This document shows, piece after piece, positions 1 to 6,661 of a stretch of DNA of 13,180 nt. Source of the DNA: Nanosynbacter sp. (GTDB taxonomy: Bacteria > Patescibacteriota > Saccharimonadia > Saccharimonadales > Saccharimonadaceae); contig JARKOR010000012.1 in assembly GCA_029975625.1 (NCBI GenBank), positions 1-13,180 on the forward strand, given 5' to 3'. Positions within the stretch are counted from its first letter, which is position 1; every line of letters starts with the position of its first letter. The notes beneath the pieces were generated by a model. The model did no database searches. It saw nothing but the letters and a program-made list of their open reading frames with translations, and had not been told where the DNA came from. The position numbers and the translations under genes were made by a program.

Positions 1-1
1 G

Positions 2-661
2 CGAGACCCTGATGCACATAGTGCCACCCTACGAAAATACCATAAACTGCTCTGGAATAAGCCACTCCCGAACGGTAAAATGTTCGCCCTACACGATAAT
101 ATCCCTGGCACTTATCTACACCACAAGTCTGATTTAGGAGAATTCTTTCTATCGAGTGACTCAATCGTCCATACATACTCAGGATGGAAGCGAACCGCAA
201 ATATCATAGCCCAAGTGCCCAAGCAGGCACGTGAAGACTTCCTTCGCCAAGCCTGTACAATCGGCGGATATCTCATCTTTCCAAGCAATTCAATTAACGG
301 GGAGTTAACGATCAATAGAGCGAGAGGACTCGATCCGCTAATATGTGATCGCATCGACCTTACTATTGAATGCATACGACGCTTTTATATTGGCAGGGAT
401 AGTCCACTACACGCAGCACTTGTCAGATACAGTGATTTCTTTGCTTTATTTGACACTTTTGATGGATACATCAACCACTTTCTGCTACACGACCTCGTAA
501 ATACTAATAGTGAAGTGCTGTTTTCCATGAATTTTGATAACTTCACTGGTCCAGCTATCCCGCAGAATATTGAGGAATATGCTATCTATAGAGAAAAAGT
601 ACTCGCATTCGTAGCCGCGAGAAATCGTCGTATCCAACAATATACAGAATCATTAGCTTGA
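2..661 (+). CDS. DUF6994-like hypothetical protein, 5' end cut off by the window edge
   Basis: The reading frame stays open upstream of the first ATG (position 80) to the window edge. The upstream residues RDPDAHSATLRKYHKLLWNK and the stretch PLPNGKMF that runs through position 80 resemble the N-terminal part of DUF6994 proteins as I remember them, so the ATG at 80 is internal and the real start lies off the left edge. Other remembered family hallmarks are YLHHKSDLGEFFLSSDS, TIGGYLIFP, ARGLDPLICDRIDLTIECIRR and YSDFFALFDTFDGYINHFLL; the C-terminus is AARNRRIQQY. About 219 residues are visible, ending in TGA. No catalytic motif, signal peptide or membrane segment is evident, and the family's function is unknown to me. 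It is the only + strand gene in the window and precedes the CRISPR array by 131 nt; nothing in the protein suggests a CRISPR role. The family call is from memory and not searched. Confidence 0.8.
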   Translation, partial: RDPDAHSATLRKYHKLLWNKPLPNGKMFALHDNIPGTYLHHKSDLGEFFLSSDSIVHTYSGWKRTANIIAQVPKQAREDFLRQACTIGGYLIFPSNSINGELTINRARGLDPLICDRIDLTIECIRRFYIGRDSPLHAALVRYSDFFALFDTFDGYINHFLLHDLVNTNSEVLFSMNFDNFTGPAIPQNIEEYAIYREKVLAFVAARNRRIQQYTESLA

Positions 662-753
662 ACAGTGTATTATTTACAACGATATAGTGCTGGTGGTTAG
701 TATTTCTATATCCACCTACTGACCGAACTATGCGACTCTTTAGCTTTCCAAAC

Positions 754-786
754 AAAAAATCACCCAAATTACAGGGGTGATTCTTT
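754..786 (-). terminator. Bidirectional-looking intrinsic terminator between the DUF6994 gene and the CRISPR array
   Basis: A perfect 8-bp stem (AATCACCC at 758-765 with GGGTGATT at 775-782) encloses a 9-nt loop. Read on the minus strand the stem is followed by an uninterrupted T run (complement of the A run 754-759), the better terminator configuration; on the + strand it is followed by TTCTTT. It could therefore end minus-strand transcription leaving the distal end of the CRISPR array and also the + strand DUF6994 transcript. Its place immediately left of repeat 1 agrees with right-to-left transcription of the array. Confidence 0.65.
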
Positions 787-792
787 GTAAGT

Positions 793-2544
793 ATTATACA
801 TCTATCTAAATTGTTAGGGAACTATAACCTTGGATGCTCTGCAGTCAATTTCACCTCTATTATACATCTATCTAAATTGTTAGGGAACTATAACGCTTTG
901 TTTAATTTATCTAAACGACCCTCTATTATACATCTATCTAAATTGTTAGGGAACTATAACTGATACTGTTTATAGTATATATCACGTATTATTATACATC
1001 TATCTAAATTGTTAGGGAACTATAACCAACCAATGGTGCTAAGTGGGGTGAGTTCAATTATACATCTATCTAAATTGTTAGGGAACTATAACTGAGTTCG
1101 CTAGACTACTTGACCGTGACTGATTATACATCTATCTAAATTGTTAGGGAACTATAACCTCAGTACTTTATTGATCATGATGCTATAGATTATACATCTA
1201 TCTAAATTGTTAGGGAACTATAACTTAATCCTGAGAACCTTTACAGAGAATTGGATTATACATCTATCTAAATTGTTAGGGAACTATAACTCGTCGTTTA
1301 ATTTAACTGTTCCTAGGTTTATTATACATCTATCTAAATTGTTAGGGAACTATAACTGGTGATGGCTTTGGCTTTATTCGTCTGGGATTATACATCTATC
1401 TAAATTGTTAGGGAACTATAACTATACGGACTAAGTATTTGCACGATTATGAATTATACATCTATCTAAATTGTTAGGGAACTATAACGCCACGAGCACC
1501 ACCAAAAAGAATCTCTCGATTATACATCTATCTAAATTGTTAGGGAACTATAACGGCTTCTGTTCATAATTCTATTTGTGCTGAATTATACATCTATCTA
1601 AATTGTTAGGGAACTATAACCTGGCAGCCCGACGTTAACTGGCTGCTTTTATTATACATCTATCTAAATTGTTAGGGATCTATAACTTGGTGTATTTACC
1701 AATCGGGGCTACAATAATTATACATCTATCTAAATTGTTAGGGAACTATAACCGACCCTCCGCGCCCGGCACTGCTTCGCAAATTATACATCTATCTAAA
1801 TTGTTAGGGAACTATAACTTATAACAGATGTTATTGTTCATACCATTGATTATACATCTATCTAAATTGTTAGGGAACTATAACCCGATGCGCCGTCTAT
1901 ATTGTAAGCTTTCAATTATACATCTATCTAAATTGTTAGGGAACTATAACTTACAGCCAAGATACTCTGCTATTTCTAATATTATACATCTATCTAAATT
2001 GTTAGGGAACTATAACCGGCTAAAACTAACATGCTCGGCTCACTCCATTATACATCTATCTAAATTGTTAGGGAACTATAACAGATAGCCGATGTGGATG
2101 CCGACTTCTTTGATTATACATCTATCTAAATTGTTAGGGAACTATAACACATATTCTGGGTGCTTGTATACATCAAAAATTATACATCTATCTAAATTGT
2201 TAGGGAACTATAACTCATGTCCTGAATAACTGGCGTGATGTCGTATTATACATCTATCTAAATTGTTAGGGAACTATAACGCATATTGCGACCGCTACGC
2301 TTTGAAGTTAATTATACATCTATCTAAATTGTTAGGGAACTATAACCCAATCGTGGTTCCGGTCAATACGCTTTGAATTATACATCTATCTAAATTGTTA
2401 GGGAACTATAACTGAGTATGCGTCGTGGGCTGGAACGAATACATTATACATCTATCTAAATTGTTAGGGAACTATAACGGCAGCACCAGCAGCACCACCA
2501 CCACCGATATTATACATCTATCTAAATTGTTAGGGAACTATAAC
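793..2544 (-). CRISPR. CRISPR array, 27 repeats of 36 nt and 26 spacers of 30 nt, type II-C-like, inferred minus-strand transcription
   Basis: Repeats recur with an exact 66-nt period from 793-828 to 2509-2544; every spacer is exactly 30 nt. All repeats are identical except number 14 (1651-1686), with A to T at 1679. On the + strand the unit starts ATTATACATC and ends GGGAACTATAAC. Read on the minus strand it starts GTTATAGTTCCCT and ends TATAAT, matching the layout of type II-C repeats such as the Neisseria meningitidis one (GTTGTAGCTCCCT...TACAAT); 36+30 is also the usual type II geometry. Orientation is inferred from this resemblance, from the terminator at the left end and from the candidate tracrRNA at 2961-2999. 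All spacers look different from each other; adjacent spacers 23 and 24 share only a 10-mer (tacgctttga). Spacer 11 (1489-1518) encodes a terminase-like peptide on the minus strand. No cas gene is in the window, so effector type is inferred from the repeat alone. ORFs inside the array are repeat artefacts. Confidence 0.98.
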
Positions 2545-2700
2545 CCCAGCCATTGGAGTTACATTGGTCTATCACGATAGATATATACATCCGCCTAGTT
2601 CTCTTTCTGTTCTCCTCACGTATAGGCATTTGGCTACTCATATCATCTACCAAGCCAACCCAATCACGTATCTAATAATCGACAACAAGTTATGGAGATT
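2545..2700 (-). promoter_or_regulatory. Putative CRISPR leader side
   Basis: This is the flank on the upstream side of the array if it is transcribed on the minus strand. After repeat 27 the 66-nt rhythm stops: no repeat stands at the expected 2575. An imperfect palindrome, TCTATC-AC-GATAGA, lies at 2568-2581, followed by TATACATC at 2584-2591, which matches positions 3-10 of the repeat and may be a relic. I see no convincing -35/-10 pair. Naming it a leader rests on orientation only. Confidence 0.35.
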
Positions 2701-2936
2701 CCGAAGTTAGCCAAGAGACACAAAAGGATGACGACAAAGACCAAAAGGACGCACAATATTACACAACAGAAATAATAAACTAATCTCAAAATGAAAGACC
2801 GGGGCATAAGTGCAAGAGAATGAACTCACGGCAAGAGGTAAAATGGAAAAAATTGATGACAAAACAGACGTATAAACATTCGACTTCGCGTGATAGGTTT
2901 AATGTCGCACAATGTTTCTTTTACGTAATATACTAT
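2701..2936. other. Gene-free stretch between the array flank and the candidate tracrRNA
   Basis: No ORF with coding character or ribosome binding site was found on either strand. A short direct repeat (CAAAAGGA, at about 2721-2728 and 2742-2749) is the only local structure seen. A -10-like TATACT occurs at 2929-2934 without a good -35, and could serve the tracrRNA downstream. Confidence 0.4.
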
Positions 2937-3056
2937 AGTGTATATAGACTCATAAGCATTCATCTATATACACTGCTAGATGCCCCGAAGTACTATGATA
3001 AACAGGGGACTTCCGTATTCTACCGTTAAAGGTTCCGACCTAAGTATATTTTCCAT
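2937..3056 (+). ncRNA. Candidate tracrRNA for the CRISPR array (ends approximate)
   Basis: The + strand at 2961-2979 (CATCTATATACACTGCTAG) pairs antiparallel with nucleotides 12-30 of the minus-strand repeat RNA at 15 of 19 positions. ACTATGAT at 2992-2999 pairs with repeat nucleotides 1-8 over all 8 positions, two as G:U wobbles. Between the blocks is an asymmetric internal loop (3 nt crRNA side, 12 nt tracr side), the bulged duplex known for type II crRNA:tracrRNA. The block ACTATGATAAACAG resembles the end of the Campylobacter jejuni anti-repeat plus first tail bases (ACTAAAATAAAGAG). The tail holds small helices: GGGAC 3006-3010 with GTTCC 3032-3036, or AGGT/ACCT around TCCG at 3030-3041, then a T-rich stretch near 3046-3052. 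An 11-bp hairpin (2937-2947 with 2964-2974) overlaps the anti-repeat. No strong promoter or terminator is visible, so both ends are guesses. The overlapping 69-codon ORF lacks coding features. Confidence 0.6.
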
Positions 3057-3227
3057 GTATGTTCGTAGTGATTTTTCACGATAATGAGCACGCACTCCGA
3101 GCCATGACTGTTGTCAATTTTGTCACACCTCCGCGTTAAGTTATCCACACATCCAAGCTTTATTGATATTTGACTTTTATAAAAAACTATTGCCCTGCTC
3201 TCCTCCCCCTGCCTCATAACCTACTAT
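3057..3227. other. Gene-free stretch downstream of the candidate tracrRNA
   Basis: No supported gene. GTGATTTTTCAC at 3067-3078 and TGAC/GTCA near 3105-3115, the latter followed by ATTTTG, are small hairpins that could serve as alternative tracrRNA 3' ends. A DnaA-box match is at 3141-3149. A direct repeat TATTTGACTTTT occurs at about 3168-3179 and 3226-3237; only the second copy is followed by a -10 at a suitable distance. The 63-codon minus-strand ORF here has no recognisable protein features. Confidence 0.4.
3141..3149 (+). promoter_or_regulatory. Perfect DnaA-box match (TTATCCACA)
   Basis: The nonamer equals the consensus DnaA box. A looser match, TTTTGCACA, is at 3262-3270. Two scattered boxes without dnaA, dnaN or a DNA-unwinding element do not make an origin, and a single perfect nonamer can occur by chance. 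Confidence 0.3.
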
Positions 3228-3256
3228 TTGACTTTTTGTATTGTACGTTATAATAT
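3228..3256 (+). promoter_or_regulatory. Sigma70-type promoter pointing toward the 3' end of ftsQ
   Basis: TTGACT at 3228-3233, a 17-nt spacer, and TAATAT at 3251-3256 (an overlapping TATAAT at 3249-3254 gives a 15-nt spacer). The expected start is near 3263. Downstream there is no ribosome binding site with a convincing gene; transcription would run through the hairpin at 3295-3307 and then antisense to ftsQ. Confidence 0.4.
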
Positions 3257-3294
3257 TATATTTTTGCACAAAAAGAACATTTAGAGAACATGAA

Positions 3295-3307
3295 GGGTGG
3301 AGCACCC
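3295..3307. terminator. Small GC-rich hairpin downstream of ftsQ (weak terminator candidate)
   Basis: GGGTG (3295-3299), loop GAG, CACCC (3303-3307). On the minus strand it lies 40 nt past the ftsQ stop and would close the dcw operon, but neither side has an immediate T run, so termination is uncertain. Confidence 0.25.
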
Positions 3308-3346
3308 GCCCTCTTGTCTGCGCACAAAAACCCCCACACTACCCTT

Positions 3347-4273
3347 CTACTTATAAAACACCTGTTGATCAACGCTTACAATGATATACCCAGGCGCCTC
3401 ACCCTTCCCGTCCAGATACTGAAGTGCCTGAACGGCTTCTTCAACTTGTGCTTTCGCGTCGCGATCAATAGTCATTTGAACCGTAGTTGCCCTGCCCTCC
3501 AGGTGGACGACCATAGTCCTTAAGGTATTCTCAGGCAGGGTAACTTCTTGGACAGTCATGCCATGTTCACGAAAACCAGACACTACATATCCCAAGAAGC
3601 CTAAAGATCGCTGGTTTATTACCTCGACACCAGCCTCAGCTTGTATATTACTCTCATCCTTGACAACGACACTAGGCGGAGCAAAGAAATTGCGCTCAAA
3701 TGTTACGCCCATATCGTCCACGAAATAAGTCCGGTCACTCGACGACCATTGTGCAACGGGCTCACGGAAGGTTAGCCGTAGAGTCGCCGTGGCCAACTCG
3801 GTTCCACTCGTAATACTAACTGTTTTTACCTCTGGCGCCTTTACGGAGAAAAAGTCCTGGAGCGCATCTTCTTGCACTAGGCCCCTAAATCGCTCCATGG
3901 GCCGCTCGGCAAAATACTCGTTCAATATCGCCACGTATACACTCGTAGATTCCTCTTTCATGGGGGTAGGGGTTTGTACCTGTACTTTCCCTGCAAATTG
4001 CATCAGTGCCAGCATCAACATGCCCGCACCCGCCAAAACCCCCACGAGCGTTACTATGAGTCGTCGACGTTTCTGGCGTAAATTCCGCCACGCTTGCCGC
4101 TCGGATCCGCTTGGCTCGCCAGTTCTTGAGACAAGTGTACGATTCTTTTGGAATTGCCGAGCTCGTCCACTCTCCCCCGCCCCACTCGGTGCTTGATTTA
4201 CAGCCAGCCGACGTTTCGCGATTATTTCTCGTCGCGACAGCTCCGCCTCTGTTTTTTTTCGTTTAAAGATCAT
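3347..4273 (-). CDS. ftsQ: FtsQ/DivIB-like cell division protein
   Basis: 308-residue bitopic membrane protein. A basic, low-complexity cytoplasmic region (residues 1-71, rich in K, R, S) leads to one transmembrane helix (about 72-94, LIVTLVGVLAGAGMLMLALM), then an extracytoplasmic domain of about 210 residues. FtsQ/DivIB proteins use POTRA and beta domains there to bind FtsL and FtsB/DivIC and to control septal synthase activity. Sequence alone does not show the POTRA fold; assignment rests on topology, length, a YFVDDMGVTF segment of the kind seen in FtsQ beta domains, and position as last gene after murG. Its ATG overlaps the murG stop (ATGA, 4 nt), so translation is probably coupled; a GGAGG lies only two bases before the ATG. 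The N-terminal tail is longer than in many homologues. Confidence 0.75.
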   Translation of the reverse strand: MIFKRKKTEAELSRREIIAKRRLAVNQAPSGAGESGRARQFQKNRTLVSRTGEPSGSERQAWRNLRQKRRRLIVTLVGVLAGAGMLMLALMQFAGKVQVQTPTPMKEESTSVYVAILNEYFAERPMERFRGLVQEDALQDFFSVKAPEVKTVSITSGTELATATLRLTFREPVAQWSSSDRTYFVDDMGVTFERNFFAPPSVVVKDESNIQAEAGVEVINQRSLGFLGYVVSGFREHGMTVQEVTLPENTLRTMVVHLEGRATTVQMTIDRDAKAQVEEAVQALQYLDGKGEAPGYIIVSVDQQVFYK

Positions 4274-5436
4274 TTCCTCCGCCCTTGTCGTCGAATAACA
4301 GTCGTTATCATCTGAGCCATGTCTTTCGCCGCATGAGGCCTCGCAAACGTGCCAAAGTTTTTACCGAGGTCCTCCAATATCTTCGGCGCGGACAGAAGTT
4401 GGGTTATTTTATGTGCGAGAGCGAGCTTACTCTTCGCGATTTCCTCTTCAGTCATAATAATTGCTGCGAGCTTATCTTGATATACCTTCGCGTTTTTTAG
4501 CTGATGTCCCGCCGTCAACATGGCGTTCGGTACGATAATAGTCGGTTTATGTAGAGCCGCCAGCTCAAGTAGCGTAGTTGCCCCAGCCCGAGCTACTACA
4601 ATATCCGCTGCCGCCAGAACCTGCGCCATGCCCTGACTAATAAACGCCTCAAGGCGCCAGCCAGCACGCTCGTCTGTGTGCGCCTTAAGCTCATCATATT
4701 GCTGCGTGCCAGATATCAAAAATACGGACGTTTCTTCTAAAAGTACTTCTCGGGCCTCAATCACGGCATTGTTTAGCCGAACCGCACCAAGTCCGCCGCC
4801 AGTAACCACCACAAGAGGCCGATCCTCATCAAAACCCAGATCCCGCTTAAAACCACGGCGCTCTGCCTTCGAGTACGGTCGAAATTCCGGCGCGACAGGA
4901 ATACCCACATATTTCGCCTTTTCTGGCGGGTAATTGTAATATTCAAGTGGTGCGCCTGTTCCAATTTGCGAAGCGAACGGTGAAAGTAGACGATTTGTCA
5001 GCCCTGGATGCGCATCGGAATCATGAAGTACGATTGGTATTTTAAATAGCCGTGCGGCATACCCTACAGGGAGGCACACGTATCCACCCTTGATAAACAC
5101 GACGTCCGGTCGCCAGTGAAGAAAACGCCAGACACTTTGAAAGAAGCCGCCTGCCACCAAGAACAAATCCCTCACATTTGGAAATAAGATGGATGGCTGA
5201 AGATAATGCCACTTGCTTGCCCCATGGTATCGTCGAAACTTCCCCGCAAAAATATACTCGACTGGAATAGTTTTATCATACTTACCGAAAATACTTCTCG
5301 CCGATGGACCGAACTTATTGTCACACCAAAAACGAAACTCATGCGATGCATCAAGTTCACGAAGTTCCCTACATACTGCGACCACTGGCGTAACGTGTCC
5401 GCCTGAGCCGCCGCCGACTGCTAGTATCTTGGCCAT
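4270..5436 (-). CDS. murG: MurG, UDP-GlcNAc transferase making lipid II
   Basis: Transfers GlcNAc from UDP-GlcNAc to undecaprenyl-PP-MurNAc-pentapeptide (lipid I) at the inner membrane face, giving lipid II. The 388 residues hold all GT28 hallmarks: N-terminal glycine loop GGGSGGHVTP (8-17), FIKGGYVCLPVG (114-125), HDSDAHPGLTNR (138-149; the H...N motif, HEQN type in Escherichia coli), second glycine loop TGGGLGA (212-218), and the C-terminal UDP-sugar site ARAGATTLLELAAL (282-295) followed by PTIIVPN and GHQLKNA. The ATG at 5436 has an excellent Shine-Dalgarno AAGGAGG (5442-5448) five bases upstream and gives the canonical MAKILAVGGGSGG start. It begins inside the ftsW reading frame, and its TGA stop overlaps the ftsQ ATG. 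Confidence 0.97.
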   Translation of the reverse strand: MAKILAVGGGSGGHVTPVVAVCRELRELDASHEFRFWCDNKFGPSARSIFGKYDKTIPVEYIFAGKFRRYHGASKWHYLQPSILFPNVRDLFLVAGGFFQSVWRFLHWRPDVVFIKGGYVCLPVGYAARLFKIPIVLHDSDAHPGLTNRLLSPFASQIGTGAPLEYYNYPPEKAKYVGIPVAPEFRPYSKAERRGFKRDLGFDEDRPLVVVTGGGLGAVRLNNAVIEAREVLLEETSVFLISGTQQYDELKAHTDERAGWRLEAFISQGMAQVLAAADIVVARAGATTLLELAALHKPTIIVPNAMLTAGHQLKNAKVYQDKLAAIIMTEEEIAKSKLALAHKITQLLSAPKILEDLGKNFGTFARPHAAKDMAQMITTVIRRQGRRK

Positions 5437-6661
5437 GCTCTCCTCCTTCCGCTAATGGCTTATGTGACGTATACCGCGACAATTGAAACACCAGTCCTAA
5501 TGCCGCCGCAATAAACAACATGCTCGTGCCACCATAGCTGAGAAGCGGCAGTGAGATCCCCGTTAGCGGAGCCACGCCCGTCATCGCCGCAACATTCAGG
5601 ATTACATGCGACGTCACCCAGCCAAAGACGCCAGCCACCACCAAACGTAGCCGCATGTCAGGCAATCTCGAGGCAATTTTTAGGATAGATAAGAGCAGCG
5701 CGGTAAATACACCCAATATCAGCACAAGCCCGACAAACCCAAATGTCTCACCCATGATTGCGAAAATTGAGTCGTTAATTGCTTCCGGCAAGTACCCGGT
5801 TGCCTGCACGCTCTTACCGATACCAAGCCCCAATAGACCGCCCGAGCCAATAGCCACTCTCGCTTGAGTAATATGGTAGCTATCCTCGTCCTCAGTAACC
5901 TGACTATTATTGTCTCCCTGCATAAATGTCACCACCCGTTCCATCCGGTGAGGGGCTGAAACAATAAATACCACGCAAGCAATCGCCAAGATTGCCAAAA
6001 CCCGTAGCATTATCTTGCCGCTCAAACCCGCCACAAGTAACATTGAGAGTACGATAGCAAGTAGAGACACGCCCGTTCCTAAGTCCTTTTGCAGTACCAC
6101 AACAACAAGAAGTGCCGTACCGGTCGCAATTGCCAGGGGTATAAGTGTATCCGAAACACTGTTAATCTTACCCTGCCCTGCCCGCATACCCAAAAAGCCC
6201 GCGACAAAAAGTAGCGCGCCAAACTTCAACAACTCCGAAGGCTGAAAACTACCAAAACTACCCAAATAAAACCATCGATACGCTCCGTTGGTATCGGTGG
6301 CAAATGGCGCGTGAAATACCGCTCCTAAAATAACAAGCGCTACGCACAAGCCAAGCCCCAACAGAAACAATGCTTTAGCGTATTTTTTCGTAAACAACTG
6401 GTGTGGAATCAGCGCGCATGCCGCGAACGCTACAACCGATAATATAACGCCGATAAGCTGCTTATTAAAGAAAAAGTTGTCGCTATAGCTCGTCCCATAT
6501 GCGTAATTAAGAAGGTTCGCGCGCTGCGGTCCAATCGCATACATTACCACTAGTCCAAGCAGCAGGAGTAACCCCATAAATAACGCCACCTGATACATCG
6601 GCCGGTGACGACGCACTACCATCGGCTCAGAGGAGCTTATTGGGTCGCGGCGGCTACGCAA
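5369..6661 (-). CDS. ftsW: FtsW, SEDS-family septal peptidoglycan glycosyltransferase
   Basis: Polytopic protein of 430 residues (from TTG at 6661) that polymerises lipid II at the septum with the class B PBP encoded two genes upstream. About ten hydrophobic segments are visible. SEDS hallmarks: GAYRWFYLGSFGSFQPSELLKF near 126-147, QKDLGTG near 191, ARVAIGSGGLLGLGIGKS near 267, LPEAINDSIFAIMGE near 291-305 with the catalytic-type Asp at about 297, and PLTGISLPLLSYGGTSML near 365-382. Start choice: GGGAGG (6667-6672) lies exactly five bases before TTG 6661; the longer TTG 6676 lacks such a site, and ATG 6622 would trim the basic N-terminus. The start overlaps the mraY stop by 8 nt and the 3' end overlaps murG by 68 nt. 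The C-terminal tail is Arg/Ser-rich and cytoplasmic. Confidence 0.95.
   Translation of the reverse strand: MRSRRDPISSSEPMVVRRHRPMYQVALFMGLLLLLGLVVMYAIGPQRANLLNYAYGTSYSDNFFFNKQLIGVILSVVAFAACALIPHQLFTKKYAKALFLLGLGLCVALVILGAVFHAPFATDTNGAYRWFYLGSFGSFQPSELLKFGALLFVAGFLGMRAGQGKINSVSDTLIPLAIATGTALLVVVVLQKDLGTGVSLLAIVLSMLLVAGLSGKIMLRVLAILAIACVVFIVSAPHRMERVVTFMQGDNNSQVTEDEDSYHITQARVAIGSGGLLGLGIGKSVQATGYLPEAINDSIFAIMGETFGFVGLVLILGVFTALLLSILKIASRLPDMRLRLVVAGVFGWVTSHVILNVAAMTGVAPLTGISLPLLSYGGTSMLFIAAALGLVFQLSRYTSHKPLAEGGEHGQDTSSRRRLRRTRYASGRSM

Noticed and set aside
80..661. Using the ATG at 80 as the start of the DUF6994-like gene
   Set aside because: The upstream frame is open to the edge and matches the remembered family N-terminus, so the gene is truncated by the window.
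681..712. 7-bp inverted repeat GATATAG/CTATATC after the DUF6994 gene
   Set aside because: AU-rich, 18-nt loop, no T run; the hairpin at 758-782 is the better terminator. Probably chance.
1357..1386. Spacer 9 translation GDGFGFIRL resembling the Rho N-terminal DGFGFLR motif
   Set aside because: Too short, and other frames are equally open; no basis to claim self-targeting of rho.
1828..2088. ORF encoding a repeated IIHLSKLLGNYN peptide
   Set aside because: It is the CRISPR repeat read in one frame (66 nt is divisible by 3), not a repeat protein.
2281..2376. Shared 10-mer TACGCTTTGA in neighbouring spacers 23 and 24
   Set aside because: With 26 spacers one shared 10-mer is not surprising; no wider similarity.
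2689..2710. Second possible anti-repeat (GTTATGGAGATTCC), opposite sense
   Set aside because: Resembles the start of the repeat only with several gaps and lacks a matching upper stem; much weaker than 2961-2999.
2820..3029. 69-codon + strand ORF
   Set aside because: No ribosome binding site or protein features; overlaps the candidate tracrRNA whose base pairing explains the sequence better.
3026..3217. 63-codon minus-strand ORF
   Set aside because: No recognisable features; lies in non-coding DNA after the dcw operon.
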